NCBI GenBank assembly: GCA_013397075.1
Contig: VWZS01010904.1
Span: 1 to 64,000 of the forward strand
Source of the DNA: Rhabdornis inornatus
Lineage: Eukaryota > Chordata > Aves > Passeriformes > Rhabdornithidae
Direction of reading: 5' to 3'
DNA length: 64,000 bases
Within the stretch, counting starts at the first letter, position 1, and each line of letters starts with the position of its first letter. Positions 40,301-49,700 of the stretch are shown in pieces. The position numbers and the translations under genes were made by a program. The notes below the pieces were generated by a model, which was not told where the DNA came from, did not search any database, and was given only the letters and a program-made list of their open reading frames with translations.

Positions 40301-43300
40301 AGCGGTTCCCAAATGAAGATTTTCAGGGGTAACAGGCTGAAAAATGGAATTGAAAACAAAACAAAAAACAACCAACCAAAAAAAAATTAAAAAAAAAACC
40401 ACAAGGGAAAGAATTGCTCCTTATTGAAAATACCATAAATACCCAAAAGAGATTTTATTAATATAGCCTACTCATTTAAAATGTATTTACAGAATTTGAC
40501 AAAACAGTGACAGGATAAGGGTAAGAAAAGGAATGTATGTTGTTAGAAGTCTGTAAGTAATTAACTTACTTGGGAAAATTCAGTTTTACTTTGCTGTCCT
40601 TCTTCATTATTCTACAATAATCTGCAGTTATTTTTAATTAATTTTGAATCACTGTTTTTGTCTGTTTAACAAGTACTGTATAATTACAATTGAATGTTTG
40701 TCACAGCTTCTGCTTTAGTACTGAAGGTTTTATAATCTTACATACAGTTTGGATTATTAGTAATTTTGATATCTTCATATTTGCAATGTCTTTCATGTAA
40801 ATTCCTGGTTAAAAAAAGAATTGTTTTCATTAATGACTTGCAGCACTTTTAAGTATGATATTCAATACTTCTTAACAGGTCTGGGAAAAGATTAAGAATT
40901 TATGATGACCACTCTTACAATGATTTGCAAGGACAGATGCAGTTGCGAGATTTTGACTTCATTAATAAGGGGCCTGGACAAAGACGAAGACCATTTCATG
41001 ACCATCAAACTCAGGATGAATTAAGAGCATCAGTGCAGATGAGAAATTGGGACTACAATAGGGGACCAGAACAAAGACAAAGAGCCTTTTCTGATCACCA
41101 GTTTTATGATGATTATCAAGAAGACACACAACTGAAGGACCTAGACTTCAGTAACAAGGGACATGGACAGAGTTTGAGACCTTTTCATGGACACCAGTTT
41201 CATGATGATTTGCAAGCAGACAGACAGTCTTTCGACTTCAGCAGAGGCCGGGAACAAAGGCAGAGATCTTTCCCTGACCGTCCATCTCCTAATGATTTGC
41301 AGGAAGACAGGCAGTCAAAGGATTTTGATTTTGGTGGCAGGGGCTGTGGCCAGAGGCGAAAACTGTTCCATGACCACCAATCTCGTGATGAATTTCAGAC
41401 TCAAATGCAGTTAAAAGAATTGGATTCTGCCAGTAGAGGTCCTGGCCAAAGACTAAGAGCCTTCCATGACTACGAGTCACATGATGACTTGCAGACACAG
41501 AGGCAGTTGAGAGATTTTGAATTTGTTAAGAGGGGTCGTGGGCAGAGGTTGAGACCTTTTAATGATCACCAGCCTCGCAATGACTTAAAAACAGAGATGC
41601 AACTGAAAGATTATGATAATAAAGGTCCTGGACAAAGGTGCAGACCTTTTCATGACCCTCAGCCTTATGATGGCTTACAGGAACAGACTCAATCAAAAGA
41701 TTTTGATTATGGTAATAAAGGGCACGGAAAAAGGCCAAGGCCTTTCCACGATCATCCAGGTCACAATGACTTGCCACGTGAATGGTGTTCGGACAGGTAA
41801 AGCATCCTTGAGCTGTAAGAACAGAATTAGAGAATAAAAGTGTAAACCTCAGCAGTTTTAACTTAAATTTCAAATTAAATGTTTTTAAAAATACTTTAGA
41901 ATCAGTCATCCTTTTAATATATAAATGATCAGTTCATTAACTTTTCTTGTTTTGACTTCAGGAAGGGCTTGATGTAAGCTGGTGTGTTGCACCTTCAAAA
42001 GCCAGTGTCTCCTTAATTAGAAGGTTGTGCTTCTTTAAAATTTGTGTTTCCTTTACCTTTTAGTCATCTTGAAACAAAACTCTTGTCCCATGTTGTTTTG
42101 TACAGAAACTTATACTTAAAAAGAAGTCCTCTGGACAGAAGAGGGTATGAAATTTTATTTATGCCCTCACCCAAACACAGATAAACAGGAATGCTACAAG
42201 GAAGTTTGATTTGCCTTTGTTTATTCCATGAGTTAATAATTTGTTAGAAATCTGCTTCAGAACTTGCATTATATTCTCACAAATACATATATCACTTATT
42301 AGAAAATTTACTGGGTTCTGACATATTTCAAAATACTTTTAATATTGCAGAATGTATTTCAGATTTATTGGACTAGTTAAGTTTGATTTAATTTGTTCCA
42401 TTAAACAGCTAAAACAGATGATGTCATTACAGTGAAGCATATGATTTTGAAGTATTAAATTAATACAGTTATTATAGTTTTTATTAAAATTTTAAGTAAT
42501 CTTTATTAAAAGAAGAAATATTTTATTTCATTTGATGTGTATTTTTTTTCCAAATCCTTCAACTGTTGGCAGTCTTCTTAACATGAAATTCTTTTGGTTA
42601 TTTGCAGAAGTCAGTCCTTTTCTTCCCATGAAAATGTACCAGAACCTCATTTCTCCTCATCTCCTTCACTTCACAGGGATTACGGGTCTGATAATGATGA
42701 CTTCAGCAGAAATTACACGTAAGTATTAGATATCATATATTGTTTTCTGACTTACCTTTGTAGTATTACTCCCCCTGTTTCCCAGCTAAAAAATACAAAT
42801 TAACTGCACAGTGTAAAAAAACCTGTGTTTTTTGCTTAAATGCAGTTTAACCCATTGGATCTGAGCACTGAGCAAATAATGTGACTAATTTGTGGTCCAT
42901 TGATACTGAGTTTTGAGTATGAATATTGTGTGAATCACTGACATAATCATTGATATGACAAGCACAGTTCAAGCTACTGAACTACATAATATGAAAATGA
43001 AGTATCAGTAAGCAAAAAAGCAAAACACAGATGCTGTATTTCACTCTTAAGCACTGTGTACAATGAGCTAAGGACTTCTGCTGTGCAGGATGGTCAGACA
43101 CTGAACTGGGTTGCCCAGAGCCACCATCTCACATCCTTTAAGAATGGACATAGTCCCTGTACAAACTCATCAAATGACACTTACTTTGAGGTGATCCTAG
43201 GTACTTCTAGAGATCGTTTCCAGTCTAAGTGAATCTATGGTTCAGTAAGGGAGATTCTAAAATTTTAAAGATTTTTTTGAATTGGCTTTATACAACACTT

Positions 43301-44123
43301 ATTTGACCAAGGAAGGAAGGTATTTGAGAGCAAAGAAAATTCAAATATATATATGTGTATGTCCCATATGTATTTTATAGGAGAGTGAGTCTTGTATTGC
43401 AGAAGAATTAATAATGAAAATATTTTCGTAAGTATATTATTGCCTATGTACTAGAGAGTTATTGTTACATATTGAACACAAAAATGAAAACACAGACTTG
43501 GGAAAAAACATCCCTAGCTAAAGATATCCTCAGTAAACAGGTAATTTTAATTGTAAACAGCACTTGAAACAAAACTTCCTCTAGTAGAATTACTGTAAAG
43601 AACTGTAATATTAATCACTGGAATTGGAAAATTTATACAAACAAGTTGGCAATATCCATAGAGAGGATTTTAATTTCAGGGGTAAAAACAAGAATAAGGG
43701 TTTGAATTGTTCTTTCAGTGTTAGACACAGTTAAATTCTAGTGGTGGCCATCAACAATAAATCAATGTGTTCATTTCTAAGAATTTCACTGTTCATATTT
43801 GTTCTTGCAGTAATCGACCACATTGTCCTGAAGACAATAGGAGAGTGCATCCCTCAGAGGAATTTAATAGAGGAAAAAACAGATTTGCACCATACTCTTC
43901 AAGAACAATGCACCCATCTTCATCCATACACCAAGAAGATAGTTCAACAGACTATGAAAGAAAGCCTTTTCAGGGTGAAACTACCAGAAGCATGGAACAA
44001 AATAAAAGATTGCCAGTTGTAACAGTTGATTACAATTATGGTCTGCCACTAGATTGTGGACCTGAAGAGGAAGAGAGATCACATTATGATTTACCACCAA
44101 GAGACCACTACAACTGGAACTGA
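25340..44123 (+). CDS. DUSP11: DUSP11-like RNA 5'-triphosphatase (PIR1 family) with a tandem-repeat tail, 11 coding exons, 662 aa
   Basis: Coding exons: 25340-25368, 31103-31178, 34540-34671, 35503-35626, 37957-38017, 38118-38164, 39296-39371, 40227-40328, 40879-41796, 42608-42718, 43811-44123. They join to 1,989 nt with every phase consistent and all introns GT-AG. Residues ~10-200 are the dual-specificity phosphatase-like core: GTRFIAFKVPL, the LGLIIDLTYTTRYY strand, candidate general acid Asp99 in VPDN, and the P-loop HCTNGINRTGY with Cys128 and Arg134. Residues 217-521 are ten tandem ~30-residue units; 523-662 form a Ser/Arg/Asp-rich tail ending in a DYNYGLPLDCG-like acidic stretch. Family knowledge: DUSP11 removes gamma and beta phosphates from 5'-triphosphorylated RNAs, notably Pol III transcripts, in the nucleus. 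I recall mammalian DUSP11 as ~330-380 aa, so the excess is mainly the repeat exon. Catalysis looks intact; the tail's job is unknown. It might be a bird paralogue rather than the strict orthologue. Confidence 0.9.
25369..31102 (+). other. DUSP11: DUSP11-like intron 1 (after the start-codon exon)
   Basis: 5.7 kb of AT-rich intron. Apart from the CR1 fragment at 27,233-27,538 and a run of T near 29,082-29,097, no coding exon, RNA gene or other element was recognised. Frames of 60-88 codons in it lack domain or splice support. Confidence 0.7.
27233..27538 (+). mobile_element. CR1 LINE 3' end fragment in DUSP11-like intron 1
   Basis: About 305 bases with the CR1 3' order: TTAGGACAAGGGGTAATGAT, GTAAGGAAGAGATTTTTCAC, GGGTTGCCCAGAGAAGTTCT, GGGAAGGTGTCCCTGCCTGT, and the end AACCCAAGCCATTCTATGAT. 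+ orientation, 5' truncated. Confidence 0.92.
31103..31178 (+). CDS. DUSP11: DUSP11-like coding exon 2
   Basis: Acceptor TTTTTCCTTACAG, donor GGG|GTATGT. Encodes WRSLTPVGQPIPGTRFIAFK and five more residues, matching the conserved entry to the PIR1 phosphatase domain (PVGQ.-PGTRFIAFKVPL). Preceded by a 5.7 kb intron. Confidence 0.92.
34540..34671 (+). CDS. DUSP11: DUSP11-like coding exon 3
   Basis: Acceptor TTTCTTTGTAG, donor AAG|GTAACA; 44 codons in phase 0. Contains LTPTQKFTPKDLIAAM and the core strand ELGLIIDLTYTTRYYEV. Confidence 0.92.
35503..35626 (+). CDS. DUSP11: DUSP11-like coding exon 4
   Basis: Acceptor TTTTGTTGCTAG, donor AATG|GTAAAT. Encodes DLPKSVQYKKLYTVGLEVPD; the Asp of VPD (residue 99) is the likely general acid, by analogy with the WPD-type loop in this phosphatase class. 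Confidence 0.92.
37957..38017 (+). CDS. DUSP11: DUSP11-like coding exon 5, catalytic P-loop
   Basis: Acceptor TTTTTTGATAG, donor GTAG|GTAAGG. Carries HCTNGINRTGYLIC; the HCxxGxNR loop codons are at 37,974-37,997, with catalytic Cys128 and Arg134 both present. Confidence 0.95.
38118..38164 (+). CDS. DUSP11: DUSP11-like coding exon 6
   Basis: 47-nt exon; acceptor TTTTTCTTCAG, donor CAGG|GTAGGT. Encodes YLIDVEGWDPEAAIQ, matching the helix after the P-loop. Confidence 0.92.
38385..38405. other. Assembly gap, 21 N
   Basis: Short run of N in intron 6, flanked on the left by a run of at least 16 T and on the right by TTTT. It probably marks an unresolved homopolymer. Confidence 1.
38546..39214 (+). 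mobile_element. Solo LTR of an endogenous retrovirus, 669 bp, with 5-bp target duplication
   Basis: The element starts TGTCCTGGTTTAGGGC and ends CTCAAGACA, so its termini form the inverted pair TGTC...GACA. The five bases ATGGG directly before it (38,541-38,545) recur directly after it (39,215-39,219), a target-site duplication. The interior is GC-richer than the intron and has no gag, pol or env reading frame, so this is a solo LTR left by recombination. A 5-bp duplication suggests an ERVL-like class, but the family is not assigned. The start resembles passerine LTRs I know. Its orientation cannot be fixed from the ends alone; + is nominal. Open frames here are chance. Confidence 0.8.
39296..39371 (+). 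CDS. DUSP11: DUSP11-like coding exon 7
   Basis: Acceptor TTTTTTTCTTTAG, donor CGAAG|GTAAAC. Encodes FGDARGHRMDGLVYLTDLRT, aligning with the RGH...Y..DL segment at the end of the DUSP11 core. It lies 81 bases downstream of the solo LTR. Confidence 0.9.
40227..40328 (+). CDS. DUSP11: DUSP11-like coding exon 8
   Basis: Acceptor TTTTTTCCGTCTTAG, donor CAGGG|GTAACA, phase 2 to phase 2. Encodes an acidic linker (NLGMDVWDADEDIIPPPHAM) between the phosphatase core and the repeat tail. An A-rich tract (about 40,355-40,400) follows in the intron. Confidence 0.85.
40879..41796 (+). CDS. DUSP11: DUSP11-like coding exon 9: ten tandem ~30-residue repeats
   Basis: 918-nt exon, acceptor TACTTCTTAACAG, donor GACAG|GTAAAG. 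Unit starts: 40,880; 40,976; 41,069; 41,165; 41,252; 41,348; 41,444; 41,540; 41,630; 41,726. Lengths are 29-32 residues, the last 23 plus a split Arg. Consensus GQRxRPFHDHQxxDDLQ, a variable link, then QLKDFDFxxKG. Units are rich in Asp, Arg, Gln and His with no Trp/Cys pattern of a zinc fold, so probably disordered. All units have diverged, arguing for an old expansion under constraint on the F-H-D-H and D-L-Q positions. If the donor is ignored, the frame ends at TAA 41,798-41,800, giving a possible short isoform. Confidence 0.92.
40880..41794 (+). repeat. Protein-coding tandem repeat array, ~87-96 bp units x10
   Basis: Nucleotide view of the exon 9 array. Most unit spacings are 96 bp; others are 93, 90 and 87 bp, always a multiple of three. 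The recurrent core reads like TTTCATGACCATCA with surrounding AGACC and GATGA blocks. Confidence 0.92.
42608..42718 (+). CDS. DUSP11: DUSP11-like coding exon 10
   Basis: Acceptor GGTTATTTGCAG, donor TACAC|GTAAGT, 111 nt, phase 2 to phase 2. Encodes the Ser/His-rich segment SQSFSSHENVPEPHFSSSPS and DYGSDNDDFSRNY. Confidence 0.88.
43081..43246 (+). mobile_element. Diverged CR1 3' end fragment in intron 10
   Basis: GGATGGTCAGACACTGAACT, GGGTTGCCCAGAGCCACCAT, and an end CGTTTCCAGTCTAAGTGAAT follow the CR1 order, but with many substitutions. An old copy in + orientation. Confidence 0.55.
43811..44123 (+). CDS. DUSP11: DUSP11-like coding exon 11 (terminal)
   Basis: Acceptor TTTGTTCTTGCAG, stop TGA at 44,121-44,123. 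Encodes 103 residues, basic and Ser-rich first, then acidic and Tyr-rich, ending RDHYNWN. Two other open frames overlap here; the phase from exon 10 selects this one. Confidence 0.88.
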
Positions 44124-44500
44124 ATACAAAGGACAGTGTTTGCTCCACTTAAAATTGCTTTTACCCATTTTATTTTGTATGTGGACCAATTTTTTTTTTA
44201 AAGCAAATTAGTTAAATGGAAATTTCAGTAGTAAAGAACAGGCCTCTGTTATAAGATTAGCTTCTACTGATGTTTGGTTCTTTTAATTTATTAGGCTGTA
44301 TTTGTTAAGTGTCATTGGAGACAGTGTCTCTGTACACATGGAATTAAAGCAGTCCTTCCTTTTAGTGAAATTGCAACCCTGAAACAAACAACCCCTTAAA
44401 ACAAACAACTTTCTGAGTGATTGTGTTTTTTGTTTTACAGTTCTTTAAAATATATGTGATTTCCAGATGCATAATAAAACATTGCACTATCAGGTAGACT
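44124..44500 (+). other. DUSP11: Probable 3' UTR of the DUSP11-like gene
   Basis: AT-rich non-coding sequence after the stop with ATTAAA at 44,343-44,348 and AATAAA at 44,473-44,478, either of which could set the 3' end. A further AATAAA at 46,097-46,102 would serve a longer transcript. Confidence 0.5.
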
Positions 44501-45007
44501 AGCATTGAAATTATAGGGAAAATACTTAAAAGTGAATGAAGCCAAGTTATGTCCAGTTCATCCTTTAATTTGAAAACAGAAGTTTGAATTATTGCTAACA
44601 ATCACTGCAGCATCACAATTTACTTCCATATTATTTGTACCATCCACTGAACTGATGTAGTTGCATTCTTTTTCATAGCAGAATTTTTCCCAGATTGCTA
44701 AGAACATGTAAGCAAGTGGAGTTCAAATATTCTAAATGTCAAACTTGCTTTTCAGTAATTGGAATATCTCATCCTGATTGTGTATTTTTTTTCTGATCTC
44801 TTATGTTACTTATGTTTCAGAATAGCCCACTGCAGGTAAATTTCACCAGTTTCTCAGCAACAAATCCTAAGGAAGGTAGGTCACGTATGTCACCTTAGGT
44901 GTCTCGACTGGCCAAGGGCACTGGTGCTGATGTACTTAGACCTCCTTGTTTGTCAGTCATATCTGTCCTACTCCACGGTTCCGTTTTTTACTAGTTTCTT
45001 CTTACAG

Positions 45008-45041
45008 CAGAGTAATCAGAACAGAAGATTTACTTCTTCAG
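45008..45041 (+). other. Candidate small exon downstream of the DUSP11-like gene
   Basis: 34 bases between a strong acceptor TTTCTTCTTACAG and a strong donor TTCAG|GTGAGC. Read in the phase that joins to 46,154 it gives RVIRTEDLLLQ. No gene recognised; could be part of an alternative DUSP11-like 3' end, another gene, or chance. Confidence 0.25.
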
Positions 45042-46153
45042 GTGAGCTCCTTTTAAGTTATGTATTGAAGTCTCCTGAACTGCCTGTGGCTCTTACAAAG
45101 GTAATGCAACAAACAGTAACTGAATTTATGCCAGCAGCTGCACAGTAGCACCAACAGCTCCTACTATGGATAAAGAAATCATTCCATAGGATGGAAAACA
45201 GTATTATTGTAATACTTAGGTAAATTAAAATACCTACATTTTTCATTATTATTGCATTTTAATGAAGTAATACTTTAAAAGGCATCACAATAAATAAGGA
45301 TAAAGGTAGACCATTATATTAAAATAAACAATTGAATGCAAGCTACTTAAGTCATGCAGCTAGGACACTGCCTTAAAAGCAAAGCTTTAAAGCATCAAGC
45401 AAGAGAGCAAGAGGGTGTAGGTATACACTAGAAAACTGGGGAAAAAAGCGTTCATAGCCAAAACCCAGAAATTTTTTTTTTTTTGCCTTTTAGTGGCAGC
45501 ATAAAACCCAGATTTCTGGATTCGTGGTTCTGTACTAAAGAAGTAGATTGGAGAATCTTGGAACCTTGTTGTTTTGTGACACATGCAAACAGTTCCCGCA
45601 GTCAAAGGACTCCATGGATATAAATTCATACTGCAAATGCTTCATTGCCTGTGCAACTGGTAGAACAACTTTGGCTTTGTTCATTGTGCAAAGTAAATAG
45701 TTTTCTCATTTTCACAGGAGCTTTGTATTTCCCATTAAATTGTATTTGCCATCAGATCTGATGGTGAGCTTCATTCATGTGGTCTCAGGAATGAAGCTCT
45801 GTCTATATAAACTGGTTGTGGAACTGAACACTAAATGTTAAGAAAAGGCATTTGTTCTTTCACTTGCCTTTTTTTCTTTTTTTAAATTGAGCTGTAAGAT
45901 GAGAATCTTATCTAGACTTCTTTATTTGGAAGCAAGAAAGATCTGCAACATGGGCTACTATAGTGCTCGATCCTTTAAAAAATAACAAAAAAACCACCCT
46001 TCCTGGCATTCTCCACCAGGGACCCAAGAATTAGAGACTCATACTACAAGCGTTTGATGTTTTTTTTTCTACTATGTATGCAGTATTCATAAAGTGAATA
46101 AAGAGCAGCTAACACTTGCCCTTTGTATTTTTGTTTTGGGGTTTGTTATTTAG

Positions 46154-46309
46154 GATTGCAGTGACCCTGCAGTCAATCCTTTGCTACTTCAGACTGGAGA
46201 GCTGAAAAGCTGGTGCACTGGAAAGCTCAGTGAAGAAGAAACGTGGCAGAAGAAGTTAGGATCAGCAGCAGCTCTTACAGACCTTGTCAGTTCCTGCAGG
46301 ACCCTTTGA
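46154..46309 (+). other. Candidate terminal exon, 51 open codons, gene not recognised
   Basis: Acceptor GGTTTGTTATTTAG precedes GAT TGC AGT GAC; the frame stays open for 51 codons (starts DCSDPAVNPLLLQTGELKSW, ends LVSSCRTL) to TGA at 46,307-46,309. There is no internal ATG. The phase matches the candidate exon at 45,008-45,041, and an AATAAA follows at 46,709-46,714. Residue composition looks protein-like, but no family is recognised. Confidence 0.28.
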
Positions 46310-46719
46310 GGGTTCAGATACAACCAGGTGGTACAATTCCTGCTATCTGACAAAATACTTGTCATTTTCTTACCTCTATTGAATGTCTCTCTTCAGGGAA
46401 TATTGTTAGACATGATGTTTCCACAAGTGGTTTTGAGAGGACTATATGGAAATAGACATAGTTTTGTTTGTTTAAGATAAGGCTTTCCACCCTATTGTTC
46501 CTAAAGGAATTAGGCAGAACTAAGCCCACGTAATACATTACTCCGTAATATAATACTCCAGCTGACATTTACTTCAAATTCCACAGTTGATTCATCACTG
46601 TAAATTCACATCTGTACGATTTAATTGCTGATTAAAATCACAGGGTGGAGAATGAAATTAAATGTTTCTTGTTTTTTAAGGGAATATTGTATTACATCAG
46701 CACTCATAAATAAAACACA

Positions 46720-49700
46720 ATACTTTTATTTATTTCACAGTTGTACAAAAAGGTAATAAAATTTTGCTGGTCTCTTTTGTGTATGTTCTCAGCAAACCTA
46801 GAACTAGCTGTTGTTGTATTGCAGAGCATAAAAAGCCAGATAGTGTTGGTTTCTCACTGCCCTGAGTGTGAAATTTTGAAGAAAATAACAGAATACAGAA
46901 AATTCAGATTGAGCACAAAATTATTTCATGAAGTTGTGACAGTTCTAATATATATGTGTTGAACTCAACTCTCAGAAAACTTCTTTTCTGTTGCTATCCT
47001 GAAGTCATGTGTTCATTGGATTTTTATCAGATGGTGAAGCCTTTGTGCCAGCTTGCCCTGAGCTATGATCATCCTGAGTTAGGAAGTGTTCAGGTGATTC
47101 CTGGAAAACACTGAAAGTTCAGGTGAGCTCTGTGCAGACGGCTGATTTCCCAAGAATGGCTTGGGAAAAGGAGAGGTCAGCTCCAAGAGAAAACCAGAAC
47201 ACAAGGATACAACTAAATTTATATGTAGAAATCTGCAATGTACAGCGTTCAGTTTCCTGTCTGAAGAACAAAATTACCTATAAAAGGGCTAGAAAGGTTG
47301 GCATGTGACTGGTTTTTTTCTCTCAGCTGAGGCAAAAGGTAAATGACCTACAAGGAACCACAAGTGTAATTTAGATCCTTCCTGTTTATTTACTTCTGAA
47401 GTAACTGCTAGCAAGCTGCAGGCTTTCTCTTTGCATGTGCAAAAATGATCAGCGATGTGTTACCCTTCAAATTTGGGGTGCACTACTAAAACCAGTGTAC
47501 CAGGACCAGCAGTTCAGTGGCCTGAGCAGCATCTTCTCAAAGAAGACCAATTCTTTCTTGAAACGTCTTATGTGAAGTATCCAGAAATGCAGGCAACCAA
47601 AGGTCATTTGTGGCCTAAGAATCTGCTCAGTGCTGAGAAAAGAAGGAAGGTATTCCCCATATGGGGTTCAGCAAGGATATAGGACTCCTTGGCTGCTGTG
47701 AAGAGCAGTTTATTTAAAATGTGTATACAAGCAAAAAGCAATCGCTTCCATGCTGTCACCAACCACTAGAGCTTGTTTCCTCTCCAGGCTCACTCTTTAC
47801 TCCCTCCAGTTGTCAGCAGACTGTGCCTTACTGGTTCCAGTGGACAGCAATTACCAAAGCTGCAGCTCTCTTTCTTCCTTTCGTGGGGAGCCAGAAAAAC
47901 AGTTGACAAAAGGAACCAGGTGAGGAAGCAACTTGATTCTCTTGTCCTGAGATGAGAAAATAATGCAGGGGTTGCAGGGGAAGGACAGGAAAATAAATGT
48001 TTTTAAAAAGAAAAATGAAAGAGGAGGGAAAATGAAAATTGAAGTGTCAGGGGGAGAGAGTCACCAGTGTGAAGGAAGAAATGTGCAAAAGGTGCATGTG
48101 TAAAAAGCTGGTGAAAGATTACTGGGTATAAAAAGAGGGCACATGCTGGAGGAGGAGTTCCTGGCAACTTCTTATCTGGGTCTTTTAAGCTGTGCCTGTG
48201 GCTCTGTGTGAGCTGATGTAAATAACACTTATCAAAAAAATACAGGAGCACTCAGACCTCTAATCCTACAGTAAAGTCATGTGGGATCTTAAAACTAATT
48301 AAGGCTTCTCTCTAAGCTTTAAATCTAGTCTATGTGTAGTATAATATCCTGACTGTATTCCCTGTAGAATCCAAAGAGAATTTCAGACAGTCAAGTAAGA
48401 AACTACTCTACAAACCTATTCCACATTGAAAACAAGCTCAGTTTTTACTGGTATCAGGAATCCCATCATTTGAGGAATCCGAGAATAAAATTCAATTTGT
48501 CTATTACAGGTACATACCTGTCTTATCTCACACTTTCAGGACAGCATGAAAACACATTATAATGTTGCTATTACTGTACCCATCACACAAAATTTACAGT
48601 TAGAAATTCGTTAAAGTGTAACAAACAAATCTGAAGTAACTCTCTAAGAAGTAGAACAAGCAAGTCAACACAATGCATACTCAAAGCAGGAGACATTTAT
48701 TCCTTTATGAGGAACACTCAGGACTGAATGTTCCACAAAGGAAGATGAAAGAACCCTCAACATAGATAAACCTGATAAAGTTGTTACAGATGAGGATGTT
48801 CCCCATGTAGTTCTTCAAAGGGCCTCTTCTAACATAAACAGAAAGAAGTTTTTACTTTCAGAGTTATACTACCAAAGAAAAACAAAATTAACTCTTTTAG
48901 GAGAAGAAAACAGAATTCAAACTATTAATATCTGTTAATCTCAGTCCATCTTTGAGAAACACAAAATAAATTTTTAAAAAAGTATAAACTGGTATATCCA
49001 AATGCTAGAGCTGATTGATCCTTGTCTGGTCACTTCAGATGAAAAATGGGACCATCACATCCTGCTATCAACATCATGTTGTAGATATTCAATAGCAGTT
49101 CTGGTATTCAATAAATGGTAAATTCTGATATTCACACTACATGCTGGGAATCTTTCATGGGCTTAAAATATATTCTGAGAAACAATATTTGCAAATTAAA
49201 GTAAAAGAAAAACAGTTGTTTTCTTATCACATAAATATAGGAGTTAAAATATATGGAGAGCAAAGGGTACATGCACCAGACTTGTTTTTAAATCTAATTT
49301 AAAATCATTAACTGCTGTAGAACTTGTGATGATGGCCACAGATTAGCTTTCTTTTTTATCTTTGAAAAGCAACAGCTTTTGGAAAGAGCTGGACTAGATG
49401 TGAAACCTCTGGCCTTGTTTATTCAGCATTATAGTGTGCTTCTGAATCCTTATGTCCCTGATGACAGAGGTGCTTTTCTATTTATGCTCTTTGTATTCAG
49501 TTTGTGCACACTGGAATTATATGCACTTTTTTTTTTAACTGCACAGACTAATGTCCCTCTTGCATTAGGTCATGAAAAAATAAAGAACAGTTAGACTACT
49601 GAAATTAAATTTTTTTAAAAGCCCTTAAAACCACACAACTTTAGATTATAGAAAAACTTAGTAAAAGGTCTCTAGTTGTTTCTCTCATGTTATTTTCATG

